Assembly (NCBI GenBank): GCA_004292855.1
Contig: RDXN01000048.1
Coordinates: forward strand, 1-64,000
Direction of reading: 5' to 3'
From: Cytophagales bacterium
GTDB taxonomy: Bacteria > Bacteroidota > Bacteroidia > Cytophagales > Spirosomataceae
DNA length: 64,000 bases
Every line of letters begins with the position of its first letter. Position 1 is the first letter of the stretch. This document shows, piece by piece, positions 26,273 through 35,567 of this stretch. Made by a program: the position numbers and the translations under genes. The notes beneath the pieces were generated by a model that made no database searches, was not told the DNA's origin, and worked only from the letters and a program-made list of their open reading frames with translations.

Positions 26273-29200
26273 ATGAGGAAAACTCTACTAGTGAGCTTAC
26301 TGATGTTGTGCTCACTCTGGGGAATGGCCCAGGAGAGAAAGGTGTCGGGTAAAGTCACGTCCGCTGAGGACAATGGTGGCATGCCCGGCGTATCGGTCGT
26401 ACTGAAGGGTACAGCCAAAGGAACCAACACCGATGCCGATGGTAACTACACCATCATGGTGCCCGAAAAAGGCGGTAAACTGGTGTTCAGTTTCGTAGGG
26501 TCCGAGACACAGGAGATGGAGGTGGGCAACCGCGCTTCACTCAACGTAACCCTGAAGAACGACTCCAAGCAATTGGGTGAAGTTGTGGTAACGGCTGTCG
26601 GTATTCAGCGCGACAAGAAAGCTCTCGCCTATGCCGTAACGAACGTAAAAGGACAAGACCTCCAGCAGCGTTCGGAGCCGGACCCCCTGCGGGCGTTGTC
26701 GGGTAAGGTGCCGGGTGTGAACATCACGGCGGGTAACGGTGCGCCGGGTGCCGGTACGCGGATCACGATCCGGGGTAACAACTCGTTTACGGGCAGCAAC
26801 CAACCTCTGTTCGTTGTCGATGGTATTCCTTTCGACAACTCGGTGAACGCAGGTGGAGGTGGAACTGGGCAACAGGGGTATAACCAAAACACGGTTAGCT
26901 CAAACCGGGCCTATGACATCGACCCCAACAACATCGAAACCATGACGGTGTTGAAGGGTGCGGCTGCTTCAGCTCTTTACGGCTCACGGGCTGCTAACGG
27001 TGTAATCGTGATCACGACCAAGTCGGGTAGCAAGTCGGCCCGGAAAGGATTGGAGATCAACGTAAACTCGTCGTACTCGGTAGAGAACGTTTCGACCGTT
27101 CCTGATTACCAGAACACCTACACACAGGGATCGAACCAAACCTACAACGGTGGTTTTATCGGTAACTGGGGTACGGTATTCCCGGCTGAGGTTGACCGGA
27201 TCAACGGTATCCTGGGTTTTGAGCGGTATTCAAAAATTATTGATCCGGCTTTCCCGGAGGGAACAATTCCTCACCCATTGGTCGACCAAACAGTGGCTTT
27301 CGGTGCGGCTCGTTACCAAACGGCTTTCCCGCAGTTGTTGCAGGCCAACGGTCGGGGTATTGCGGTGCCACTCGTTCCTCACGACATCATCGGCGGTTTC
27401 TTCCGTCAGGGCAAAGTGTTAGAAAACGGCATTCAGATTAATTCAACTGGCGACAAGACCTCGTTGAACGCGTCGATGTCGCGGATGAAAAACGATGGTA
27501 TCATCCCGAACTCATCTATTGACCGGACCACACTGAGCTTTGGCGGTAACGCTACGCTGACCAACAAGGTGAACGTAGGTGGTAGCGTAGCCTACACGAA
27601 CACGAATCAGCAAAGCCCACAGTCGGGTGCTGGTTACTACGCCGACTACGGCGGACTGGCCTCAGCCGGTTCGATCTACGGTCGTTTGTTCTACCTGCCC
27701 CGTAACTACAACCTGAACGAATATCCGTTCGAGAACCCTGTCGATGGGTCGAACGTATTTTATCGGGCGTTGGACAATCCACTCTGGACCGCTAAATACA
27801 ACCTGTATAACTCAAGCGTAAACCGGGTGTATGGCAACATGACCCTGAGCTACGACGTAACAAACTGGTTGAACGTGACAGCTCGTGGTGGTTTGAATAC
27901 CTACTCAGAAATTCGTAAGAACGTATTGCGTCCGGGTGGTACATTCCAGCCGCTGGGTCAGGTACTGCGTCAGGACTTGACTAACACCGAAGTTGACTTT
28001 ACGTTCCTGGCAACGGCACAGCACGATTTCTCGGAGAAATTCAACGCTAAGGTGTTGGTCGGTTTCAACCCCAACCAACGTACGTACTCTGAGTCTGGTA
28101 CAGTAGGCGCACCCGTGATCGACCCGAACGTGTTGACCATCGGTGGTACATTGAACCAAACGTCAGGTGATTATCAGCGGCAACGTCGTTTGTACGGTGT
28201 ATTTGGCGAAATGACGCTGGGCTACAACAATATGGCTTTTGTAACGGCATCGGTTCGTCGTGACCGTTCGTCAACCCTGCCGGTAGCCAACAACGCGTAT
28301 TACTACCCAGCCGTTTCGGCCTCGTTGATCTTTACCGAGTTCCTGAACCTGCCCAAGAATATCATCAACATGGGTAAGTTGCGGGCTAACTACGCGAAAG
28401 TAGGTAAAGATGCTGACCCCTATCAGGTGGCTACGGCCTATAACCTGGGTCGTACGTTCTACAACGCTACGGCAATTTCAACGGCTAACCTACCCGGTCA
28501 GTTGAACAACGCGAACCTGAAGCCCGAATTTACGGCAGAGGTAGAGTTGGGTACTGAACTGCAATTCTTCAATAATCGGATTGGTCTGGACGTGGCTTAC
28601 TTCAACCGTGTCTCGACTGACCTGATCGTAACCCGCGAATTACCCCGGACATCAGGCTTTGCCGCCGAGATCACCAACGCTGGTAAAATTTCAAACAAAG
28701 GTTGGGAAGTTGGTTTGACACTTGTTCCGGTTCGGACAGCAAGTGGCTTCACCTGGACTTCGTTCGGAGCGTTTACCCGCATCCTCTCGAAAGTTGAAGA
28801 CGCTGGCCCGGCGGGAGAAATCTTCCTGGGTGGTACCGGTCTCTCGGCACTCGGAACCATCTTCCGTACGGGCTTGCCTTACGGTCAGATCTACGGTTCG
28901 GTGAATGCCCGAGACGATGCAGGCAACCTGCTCATCAACCCGAACACAGGCTTGCCAATCCGCGCCCCAAAGGCAACAGTTATTGGCGATCCCAACACGA
29001 AATTTACATTTGGCTGGACCAACACGCTGGCGTACAAGAACTTCAACCTGAGCGTTCTGGTCGACTACAAGGCGGGTGGTGCGCTGTTCTCAAGCACGGC
29101 GGCTTCGTTGCTGTTGCGTGGTCAATTGAAGAACTCAGAAGATCGTGAAGGTATGCGGGTAATCCCCGGCGTATTGGGCGATCCTGCCACATTCAAGCCG

Positions 29201-29578
29201 CTGTTAGGCGACAATGGTCAGCCAATCAAGAATACAATTGGTATGTCGGCGTTCCAGTATCACTTCTCTGATGGCTACGGTGCCTACGGTGCCGATGAGG
29301 TGAACATCTACGATTCGTCGGTGTTGCGTCTGCGCGAAATTTCGTTGGGCTACTCGGTGCCAAAGGCATTCCTGCAAAAGTACACGAAGATCTTCGGGAG
29401 CCTGCGCGTGTCGGCATCGGGTCGTAACCTGTGGTTCTACGCCCCCAACATGCTGCCCGGCCTGAACTTCGACCCCGAAGTATTGTCGAACTTTGCTGAC
29501 TCGAACATCCAAGGTTTTGACTTGGGTGCGTCGCCGTCAACACGCCGTTTCGGTATCAACCTGAACGCTTCATTCTAA
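26273..29578 (+). CDS. SusC/RagA-family TonB-linked outer-membrane transporter
   Basis: An 1,101-residue outer-membrane receptor. Order: signal peptide (1-19); carboxypeptidase-regulatory-like domain (about 22-95, VSGKVTSAEDNGGMPGVSVVLKG); TonB-interaction stretch (GEVVVTAVGIQRDKKAL); plug with the SusC signature (about 130-240, FVVDGIPFD, LKGAAASALYGSRAANGVIVITTK); then the 22-strand barrel to a terminal ASF. With its SusD partner it imports a glycan, peptide or other oligomer across the outer membrane using TonB energy. No glycoside hydrolase or peptidase lies in the operon, so the substrate cannot be named. Confidence 0.97.
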   Translation: MRKTLLVSLLMLCSLWGMAQERKVSGKVTSAEDNGGMPGVSVVLKGTAKGTNTDADGNYTIMVPEKGGKLVFSFVGSETQEMEVGNRASLNVTLKNDSKQLGEVVVTAVGIQRDKKALAYAVTNVKGQDLQQRSEPDPLRALSGKVPGVNITAGNGAPGAGTRITIRGNNSFTGSNQPLFVVDGIPFDNSVNAGGGGTGQQGYNQNTVSSNRAYDIDPNNIETMTVLKGAAASALYGSRAANGVIVITTKSGSKSARKGLEINVNSSYSVENVSTVPDYQNTYTQGSNQTYNGGFIGNWGTVFPAEVDRINGILGFERYSKIIDPAFPEGTIPHPLVDQTVAFGAARYQTAFPQLLQANGRGIAVPLVPHDIIGGFFRQGKVLENGIQINSTGDKTSLNASMSRMKNDGIIPNSSIDRTTLSFGGNATLTNKVNVGGSVAYTNTNQQSPQSGAGYYADYGGLASAGSIYGRLFYLPRNYNLNEYPFENPVDGSNVFYRALDNPLWTAKYNLYNSSVNRVYGNMTLSYDVTNWLNVTARGGLNTYSEIRKNVLRPGGTFQPLGQVLRQDLTNTEVDFTFLATAQHDFSEKFNAKVLVGFNPNQRTYSESGTVGAPVIDPNVLTIGGTLNQTSGDYQRQRRLYGVFGEMTLGYNNMAFVTASVRRDRSSTLPVANNAYYYPAVSASLIFTEFLNLPKNIINMGKLRANYAKVGKDADPYQVATAYNLGRTFYNATAISTANLPGQLNNANLKPEFTAEVELGTELQFFNNRIGLDVAYFNRVSTDLIVTRELPRTSGFAAEITNAGKISNKGWEVGLTLVPVRTASGFTWTSFGAFTRILSKVEDAGPAGEIFLGGTGLSALGTIFRTGLPYGQIYGSVNARDDAGNLLINPNTGLPIRAPKATVIGDPNTKFTFGWTNTLAYKNFNLSVLVDYKAGGALFSSTAASLLLRGQLKNSEDREGMRVIPGVLGDPATFKPLLGDNGQPIKNTIGMSAFQYHFSDGYGAYGADEVNIYDSSVLRLREISLGYSVPKAFLQKYTKIFGSLRVSASGRNLWFYAPNMLPGLNFDPEVLSNFADSNIQGFDLGASPSTRRFGINLNASF

Positions 29579-29584
29579 TTCAGA

Positions 29585-29615
29585 GCGGTCCCGTCTGCCG
29601 TAACGACGGGACCGC
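29585..29615 (+). promoter_or_regulatory. Hairpin between SusC and SusD genes
   Basis: A perfect 11-bp stem (GCGGTCCCGTC / GACGGGACCGC) with a 9-nt loop in the 66-bp gap. There is no T-tract, so it is more likely an mRNA-stabilising or processing hairpin than a terminator. It would allow different amounts of SusC and SusD from one transcript. Confidence 0.55.
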
Positions 29616-29644
29616 ACTCAACACTTATTACTCTAAAGAAGTAC

Positions 29645-31372
29645 ATGATCAACATCAAAAACGGGTTCAGAACACTAGCGTTGACTGGACTCATCGGTGT
29701 CGTCAGTTCGTGTAATTTGACCGAACTGGACATCAATACGGACCCAAACCGGCCTGCAACGGGTTCATTGGGCCTGCTGTTGCCCGTAGCGGAGAATGCA
29801 GCCCGTGACGCCTTTAATAACGTAAACGGCAATGCCATGGGCTTTGCCGGCTTGTGGAGCGTTTCGGATGCGTACAACCTCAACAACACTAGTTTTCAGG
29901 GCACCTGGAACGCGGCTTATCAGCAAATGCAAAGCATCGAAATGATGCTGCGGGCTACGGAAGACGGCAAAAACCCACGCTATCGGGGTATTGCTCAGGT
30001 ACTCAAGGCCTATTGCATGGGCAACTACGTCGATATGTTCGGCGATATGCCTTACACGGAGGCATGGAAAGGAAATGCGGAAGCGCAGAACACGTCGCCT
30101 AAGTTTGACAAGGATTCGGAGATTTACGAAGACCTGTTGAAACTGTGTGATCAGGCTGTTGTCGAATTGGCTAAACCACAACCTGTAGCTGTAATCAACG
30201 ACTATATGGGCGGTGGAAACGCGGCAACCTGGACTCGGATTGCCAAATCCGTGAAACTGCGCCTGTTGCTCAATGCACGCAAAGGTCGGCCTAATGGCAA
30301 CGCCGAGTTGAAGGCTGCCTTCGATGCGGGTGGATACATTACGGCGGCTGCCAACAACTGGACGTATTTATACTCGACGCAGATTTCACCTGTCGACAAC
30401 CGTCACCCCTGGTATGGCACGTATGCCGGTTTGGGTGATCCAAACTACATTAGCCATCAGTTGATGGGCGAAATGATCCTGAACAAAGACCCCCGCCTGC
30501 CTTTCTATTTTTACCGGCAAACCACGCGGATTCTGGATCAGAACAACCCAACTGATCGGGGTACTACTCCCTTCGGTGGTTCGTATCTGCCTCTTCGGGA
30601 ATCGTTCTTAGCCGATTATAAAAAGGCGTTTAATATTGCAGGAGCTCTCTCAACTGCTGATCTCGGCTACATCGCAGGCTTCTTTGGTCGCGACCGTGCC
30701 GACGTATCGGGTGCCCCTGCCGACGGTCCGCTGCGGGCCACGCCAGGCACGTATCCTGCCGGTGGTGTGTATTCAGACAAAGGTACGGCTGCCGTTGCCC
30801 TGACGGGTCAGGCTGCGTTGAACTATGGGGGTAACGGACAGTGGCCGTTGATCAATAGCTGGAACACGAAGTTCTGGCAGGTTGAAGCCATCCTGGACGG
30901 AACAGGCGTGACGGGCGATGCCAAAGCCTTGTTCGAGGCTGCTATTCGTGAGCAAGTTGCCGTTGTGGTAGCTCAGGGCCTGAAATCAGATCCTTCAAAA
31001 GCCAAAGCACCAGCCGCTGCTGAAACGGATGCCTATGTAAAAGAGTGGATGACGTTATATGATGCCGCTCCAACCAATCAGGGCAAACTGAACGTGGTTG
31101 CCAAGCAAATTTGGTTCTGCTCGTGGGGACAGGGTATGGAAATCTGGAACCTGCAACGCCGGACGGGTTATCCTGTTCAGAGCCAGTTTAAGCAGTTCTC
31201 CGTTGGTATTCAGTCACCAATATCAAAGCCACCCCGTCAGTACGCGCTCCGTTTGCCGTACCCACAAGGTGAAGGTGCTTTGAACCCAAATGCGACGAAG
31301 TATATCACGGACATCGTATTTGACCGTGACCCAATTTTCTGGGACAAGACTAAAGTGAAGTGGGAGTTCTAA
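29645..31372 (+). CDS. SusD/RagB-family substrate-binding lipoprotein
   Basis: A 575-residue lipoprotein with a signal ending VVSSC (Cys near 23) and the SusD-like start NLTELDINTDPNRPATGSL. TPR-type helices follow (VLKAYCMGNYVDMFGDMPYTEAW is the family hallmark). The C-terminus ends near VKWEF. It sits over the SusC barrel as a lid and binds the substrate at the cell surface. It lies 66 bp after the SusC gene and clearly belongs to the same operon. Confidence 0.96.
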   Translation: MINIKNGFRTLALTGLIGVVSSCNLTELDINTDPNRPATGSLGLLLPVAENAARDAFNNVNGNAMGFAGLWSVSDAYNLNNTSFQGTWNAAYQQMQSIEMMLRATEDGKNPRYRGIAQVLKAYCMGNYVDMFGDMPYTEAWKGNAEAQNTSPKFDKDSEIYEDLLKLCDQAVVELAKPQPVAVINDYMGGGNAATWTRIAKSVKLRLLLNARKGRPNGNAELKAAFDAGGYITAAANNWTYLYSTQISPVDNRHPWYGTYAGLGDPNYISHQLMGEMILNKDPRLPFYFYRQTTRILDQNNPTDRGTTPFGGSYLPLRESFLADYKKAFNIAGALSTADLGYIAGFFGRDRADVSGAPADGPLRATPGTYPAGGVYSDKGTAAVALTGQAALNYGGNGQWPLINSWNTKFWQVEAILDGTGVTGDAKALFEAAIREQVAVVVAQGLKSDPSKAKAPAAAETDAYVKEWMTLYDAAPTNQGKLNVVAKQIWFCSWGQGMEIWNLQRRTGYPVQSQFKQFSVGIQSPISKPPRQYALRLPYPQGEGALNPNATKYITDIVFDRDPIFWDKTKVKWEF

Positions 31373-31442
31373 GACAATACGCGACGCCGAACCCCGCTTT
31401 TAAACAAGAAAGGGTTCGGCTGAACCAACCGATATACTGATA

Positions 31443-32120
31443 ATGAAACAACTTTTTTCAATTGCTCTGGCGGTTTCTGTATCGCTGCTGATGAGCTGCC
31501 GGGATGAATCGCTCAACCCGAACAAAGCCTGGGAGCCGGCCGTACATGGCTGGGGGGCTTTTGATGGCATCGCCGAAGCCGGCAAAGCCAACATTGCCGC
31601 CAACGCACTTAATTTCCCGTTGACTGGTCAGGATGCGGCTAAAATCCCATTCAAGATCCGCTGGGTATCGCTCGACAATAAGTTGACGGTTAGCAAAATA
31701 GTCGTTAAAGTTGACATGATCGAGTCGTACACTGATCCCGACGGAAACCCAAAGACGGTTTCGCTTGGTAGCGGTGGCAAAGTGGTGAAGACTATCGACT
31801 CGCCTGCTGGCAACCGTCAATGGAACAGCTTTACGATTACCCCCGCCGAAATTTACAATCTGTATAAAGATGCGACTGTAAAGTATGACAAGGTAAATGC
31901 CGTGTCTGTGTTCAACAACCCGGCTCGTCCTCGTCCCGCAACGGCTCGTTTGCAGGGTGCTGCTGCGAAAGCTGCGGCTGATGCATTCGTTGTAACCTGG
32001 GAATTGACCACTTCGGACGGGCTGGTGTTTAAGGTATGGAACGAAGACTCGATCTGTCTTGACCCAACGCCAGTGTCGCAGGCTAACGCCAACTGCCGGT
32101 TAAACTTCACAGTGAAGTAA
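31443..32120 (+). CDS. Lipoprotein of unknown function, third gene of the SusCD operon
   Basis: A 225-residue lipoprotein with signal MKQLFSIALAVSVSLLMSC (Cys19). The mature part is beta-rich with an alternating pattern, PFKIRWVSLDNKLTVSKIVVKVDMIESYTD suggesting immunoglobulin-like strands, and a Cys pair near the C-terminus (SICLDP, NANCRLNF). No family is recognised. Third lipoproteins in SusCD operons often bind substrate at the surface (SusE/F-like role), which is a guess from position only. It is followed directly by a terminator. Confidence 0.8.
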   Translation: MKQLFSIALAVSVSLLMSCRDESLNPNKAWEPAVHGWGAFDGIAEAGKANIAANALNFPLTGQDAAKIPFKIRWVSLDNKLTVSKIVVKVDMIESYTDPDGNPKTVSLGSGGKVVKTIDSPAGNRQWNSFTITPAEIYNLYKDATVKYDKVNAVSVFNNPARPRPATARLQGAAAKAAADAFVVTWELTTSDGLVFKVWNEDSICLDPTPVSQANANCRLNFTVK

Positions 32121-32142
32121 CAAAATTTAGTATCCAGTGGAG

Positions 32143-32174
32143 GCAGCAGCGGGGCAACTCGTTGCTGCTTTTTT
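32143..32174 (+). terminator. Rho-independent terminator of the SusCD operon
   Basis: GCAGCAGCG pairs with CGTTGCTGC (one mismatch) across a short loop, followed by six T. It lies 22 bp after the lipoprotein stop codon. Confidence 0.8.
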
Positions 32175-32189
32175 GTTATATTTGGTGAG

Positions 32190-33455
32190 ATGAACACCGT
32201 AACGAATCTGTTTCTGCTGCTTTCACTAGGGCTGGGGACTTCCTGCCTAATGGCCCAAACGCCTACCTACACCCAGCATATTCAACCCATTATCATGAAA
32301 AACTGCGCCACTCCCTGCCATCATCCGGGGGGCGTTGGTCCGTTCTCACTGCTTACTTACGAAGACGTAACCAAGCGAGGCAAGTTCGTGGCGAAGGTGA
32401 CACAGATACGTTATATGCCGCCCTTCCCCGCTGACCGCCAGTTCCAGCACTATGCCAATGAGCGCGGCCTTAGCGATAGCGAGATTGCACTCATCGGTAA
32501 GTGGGTGAGCGGAGGGATGGCAGTCGGCAGTAAGCAGTCGGCGGTTAGCGGTAAGCCCTCGGTAAACTCACTGCCGACTGCTCACTGGCAACTGCCGACT
32601 AAAAACCCCGACCTCGTTCTCCGCATGACCAAACCTTACGCTATTCCAGGCGATGGGCGGGAGGATTTTCGGTATTTTCATATTCCTACGAAGCTCAAAG
32701 AGGACGTTTGGCTGGAGGCCATCGAGTTTGTGCCGGGCAACCGTAAACTACTGCACCACAGCCGCCTGATGGTCGATACGACCGGAACGATGGCGGGCAT
32801 CGACGGGATGGCCGAAGACGACCCCCGCGTGGCCCAGTTTCAGCGAACGCCGTTGGCCGACGAGTTTCTGTACGGGTGGGTGCCCGGCAACGACCGGGTA
32901 GTGTTCCCGGCTGGCTCGGCCAAGCGGCTCCGGGCGGGTTCGGACCTGATCGTGAACATCCACTATGCCCCCTCCGGCAAGCCCGACACCGACCTGTCGG
33001 AGGTTCGGTTGTATTTTGCGAAGAAGCCCGTGACAAAGCCGGTGCGTACACTTACGCTCACGGAGAATAACATATCGAATCAACCATTTCTGATTCCGGC
33101 AAACCAGAAAAAATCGTTCTTTATTCAATACGGGCCTCTACCCGATACCGTTCGGCTGCTGTCGGTGTTGCCACACATGCATTGGCTTGGCAAAACCGTG
33201 CGGGCCTTTGCCGTAACGCCCGAGGGCGACGCCATCAACCTAATCAAGATTGACGATTGGAACTACAATTGGCAGATGACCTACTTTTTCAGGCAACCGC
33301 TGGTGCTGCCCCCCGGCACGGTGATCTTAGCCGAAGCCAATTACGACAACACCCCCGACAACCCGCTCAACCCCAACCGCCCCCCGCGCGATGTGCCATA
33401 CGGCTGGAATTCGACTAACGAGATGATGAATTTGGTGTTTTATTTCACTCAATGA
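32190..33455 (+). CDS. Secreted cytochrome c / copper type II monooxygenase-like protein
   Basis: A 421-residue protein with a signal peptide ending LMAQ. An N-terminal cytochrome-c-like domain (about 25-110, YTQHIQPIIMKNCATPCHHPGGVGPFSLLTY) is followed by a linker and a domain resembling the copper type II ascorbate-dependent monooxygenase fold (His-rich motifs KLLHHSRLM, VNIHYAPSG, VLPHMHWLGK). The haem motif is NCATPCHH, a CxxxCH with one more residue than the usual CxxCH. The linker (about residues 111-137) is encoded by an imperfect inverted repeat at 32520-32600. The convergent redoxin gene overlaps by 11 bp; such redoxins often accompany or fuse with this protein type. The reaction is unknown. 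Confidence 0.87.
   Translation: MNTVTNLFLLLSLGLGTSCLMAQTPTYTQHIQPIIMKNCATPCHHPGGVGPFSLLTYEDVTKRGKFVAKVTQIRYMPPFPADRQFQHYANERGLSDSEIALIGKWVSGGMAVGSKQSAVSGKPSVNSLPTAHWQLPTKNPDLVLRMTKPYAIPGDGREDFRYFHIPTKLKEDVWLEAIEFVPGNRKLLHHSRLMVDTTGTMAGIDGMAEDDPRVAQFQRTPLADEFLYGWVPGNDRVVFPAGSAKRLRAGSDLIVNIHYAPSGKPDTDLSEVRLYFAKKPVTKPVRTLTLTENNISNQPFLIPANQKKSFFIQYGPLPDTVRLLSVLPHMHWLGKTVRAFAVTPEGDAINLIKIDDWNYNWQMTYFFRQPLVLPPGTVILAEANYDNTPDNPLNPNRPPRDVPYGWNSTNEMMNLVFYFTQ
32520..32600. repeat. AGTCGGCA-type repeat inside the cytochrome/monooxygenase gene
   Basis: GCAGTCGGCAGTAAGCAGTC on the left (from 32520) is mirrored by ACTGCCGACTGCTCACTG and a further ACTGCCGACT on the right (to 32600), an imperfect inverted repeat. 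It lies in frame in the linker between the two domains. Confidence 0.75.
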
Positions 33456-33954
33456 AGCAGCCAACAGCCTCTGTTTTGGGAATGGCTACCGGTCGCCCGT
33501 CGAGAAGGGCCATGAGCGCGTTGCGGAGGTAGGGTTGCGTGGGTTCAGGGCGGTGTTTGCCGAGATCGACGTACCAATCGTCGATAGCTCCCTGATAGAC
33601 AACGGTTCCGGTTTGATCCTGCACCACCACTTCGGGGATGATGGTGGCCCGAAACCAACGAACCTGACGATGTTCAGTGTCGGGCAGGGTGGGGAAGGGG
33701 AGTGGGTAGTCGCGCCGAAAACGAGTGAGCATACGGGCATTGTCGGTTCTCAACGGGAAATAAGCCCTGAAATCAACGCCCCGGCCCGAAAACTCGCGGT
33801 GTAATTTCCGTATCTGGGGCAAATATTGCTGGCTAATCGGGCATTCGGTCGACAGGAAAAACGTGACCCGAACACGGGCTGGTGGGGGTGTGCTGGCCTG
33901 GGCGAAAAAAATAGTCGCAAGCAGAAAAATTGAGGAGAGTAAGCGTGTTGGCAT
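33445..33954 (-). CDS. Secreted redoxin / AhpC-TSA-like protein
   Basis: A 169-residue protein with a signal peptide (MPTRLLSSIFLLATIFFAQA) and a thioredoxin-like fold: strand VRVTFFLSTECPISQQYLPQIRKL with one Cys where the CxxC site would be (TECPIS), a middle strand VDFRAYFPL, the cis-Pro region ATIIPEVVVQDQTG, and a C-terminal EAVGCFIE. A single Cys in each motif suggests a peroxiredoxin-like or SCO-like protein more than a disulfide reductase. It faces the cytochrome/monooxygenase gene and overlaps its 3' end by 11 bp; the two protein types are often linked. Confidence 0.78.
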   Translation of the reverse strand: MPTRLLSSIFLLATIFFAQASTPPPARVRVTFFLSTECPISQQYLPQIRKLHREFSGRGVDFRAYFPLRTDNARMLTRFRRDYPLPFPTLPDTEHRQVRWFRATIIPEVVVQDQTGTVVYQGAIDDWYVDLGKHRPEPTQPYLRNALMALLDGRPVAIPKTEAVGCFIE

Positions 33955-33964
33955 ATTCTATTTT

Positions 33965-34121
33965 GTCGCGTAGCGACCCAATGTTTGTAGGCAAATAGTG
34001 ATTCTTCAATCCACTTCCGTCGCGTAGCGACCTAACGACCATGACTTTTGTTGGGTCGCTACGCGACGAACATGCAATTAACGTCTTGAATTTCACTACA
34101 AACATCAGGTCGATATGCGAC
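33965..34121. repeat. Nested palindromic repeat (GTCGCGTAGCGACC family)
   Basis: Outer arms 33965-33990 and 34096-34121 (26 bp, 22 matching) enclose an inner pair: GTCGCGTAGCGACC at 34019-34032 against GGGTCGCTACGCGAC at 34053-34067. The result is a cruciform-like element between the redoxin and OmpA genes. The rest of this gap, to 34202, shows nothing recognisable. Confidence 0.82.
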
Positions 34122-34202
34122 GAGTAGTTATGTACAGAAGGTAGTCCTTAATTCAATCCCCATTAAACCTTGCACTATCAACCGTGTTCTAATCGTTAAC
34201 CA

Positions 34203-35567
34203 ATGTTGGTAAATACAAAGATGATGAAATCTCGACTGCTTTTGAGCGTATTCGTGCTAATTGCTTTGCAGGCAAACGTCTGGGCGCAAGTGCAGTACTC
34301 GACCGAACGCCCCCGCGTTGAGGAAACGCACGACAAGTCGGTGACGATACAACGCGTGGATTTGACTGATCAGTACACGGTTATTTACATGACGTTTGTG
34401 GCCGAGAAAGTGGCGTCGGGGCAGGGGCGAGGACGCATTACGTTGTCCGATATTCTCCGTATACCCCTGCCAAATGGGCGTGGTGAACCAAACCGGGACG
34501 GAAAAGACGGTTCAGCTATATCGTTCGTACAGACTGCCCGTTTGTATGTGAATCAGGGCGAGAAATCATTCAAGTTTGTTCGCGCCGAGAATATCCCTGT
34601 TACAGAAGTGCTTGGCAAAAAGAGCCGTGATGTAGAGTCGGGGGAACGAGTTGATTTTGTGGCGTATTTTGAGCGTATAACGCCTGGCTTTGAGGTGTTT
34701 GACTTGTTTGAATGCAGCGATAGAAACTTGCAAAATCAAACCTGCTTCAACTTCTGGGGCGTTCACATAACAAACCCGGACCGTAAAAAACGCACCCCTG
34801 CACCCCGCCAGCCCGATGTGCAGGCCCGTCGTACCCCGACGCCATCGACAACGCCCCGGAACATGCCACGCCCTGAACCCCGCGAAGTTCCGGCGGAGCA
34901 GCCCGAACCAACAACGCCCTATGAACCCGTAGCCCCCGCCCCGGCCATTTCGATGAAGGGCACCGTGCGCGATGCCAAGACGCAGAAACCCGTAGTGGCT
35001 ACGATCACATACCGCCTGATTTCGGGAGCTGAAACCACTGGCGATGCCCCCGCTGACTCGGTACTGAGTGGCCGACTCGCGGGCAATTACCAGATCAGTG
35101 CCGAACCGCTGTCGATTTATGCCGTGTCGGTTAAGGCGAAGGGGTATTTTGGGCAAAGTGACACGCTGACCATAAGCCGCATTGATAAACTGCGTGATTT
35201 TGACTTGGTGCCCATCGAGACCGGCACGAAAGTGACGTTGAAGAACATTTATTTCAATGTCTCGAAGTACGATCTGAAAACTGAATCGTTCCCCGAACTC
35301 GACCGATTAGCGCAGGTTATGCGCGAGAATCCGGGTATGAACATCCGGCTCGAAGGCCATACCGATACCGTGGGTGAGTTCGATGCCAACGTTGAACTGT
35401 CGCGCAACCGGGTAAACGAGGTAAAACGGTATATGGTCAGCAAAGGCATCCGTGCCGACCGAATCGAGACCATTGGCTACGGCCCCTCGCGGCCCATCAA
35501 CACGAACAAAAGCCTTAAAGAAAGACCTGAAAACCGGCGCGTCGAAATGGTGGTTACGAAGTCATGA
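34203..35567 (+). CDS. OmpA-family outer-membrane/peptidoglycan-binding protein
   Basis: About 454 residues; ATG 34221 or 34224 would give a tidier signal peptide (MMKSRLLLSVFVLIALQANVWAQ). A beta-rich N-terminal domain (about 30-200) leads to a Pro-rich linker (about 200-250, TPAPRQPDVQARRTPTPS), a carboxypeptidase-regulatory-like beta domain (about 252-335), and an OmpA C-terminal domain (about 338-454) with LEGHTDTVGEFDANVELSRNR and ENRRVEMVV. The last domain holds diaminopimelate in peptidoglycan. The 3' end overlaps the endonuclease III gene by 4 bp (ATGA). Confidence 0.9.
   Translation: MLVNTKMMKSRLLLSVFVLIALQANVWAQVQYSTERPRVEETHDKSVTIQRVDLTDQYTVIYMTFVAEKVASGQGRGRITLSDILRIPLPNGRGEPNRDGKDGSAISFVQTARLYVNQGEKSFKFVRAENIPVTEVLGKKSRDVESGERVDFVAYFERITPGFEVFDLFECSDRNLQNQTCFNFWGVHITNPDRKKRTPAPRQPDVQARRTPTPSTTPRNMPRPEPREVPAEQPEPTTPYEPVAPAPAISMKGTVRDAKTQKPVVATITYRLISGAETTGDAPADSVLSGRLAGNYQISAEPLSIYAVSVKAKGYFGQSDTLTISRIDKLRDFDLVPIETGTKVTLKNIYFNVSKYDLKTESFPELDRLAQVMRENPGMNIRLEGHTDTVGEFDANVELSRNRVNEVKRYMVSKGIRADRIETIGYGPSRPINTNKSLKERPENRRVEMVVTKS

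Noticed and set aside
32177-32184. TATATTTG as the promoter of the cytochrome/monooxygenase gene
   Set aside because: It matches TAnnTTTG but ends 5 bp before the start codon, so transcription would begin within or after the ATG, and there is no upstream box at the proper distance.
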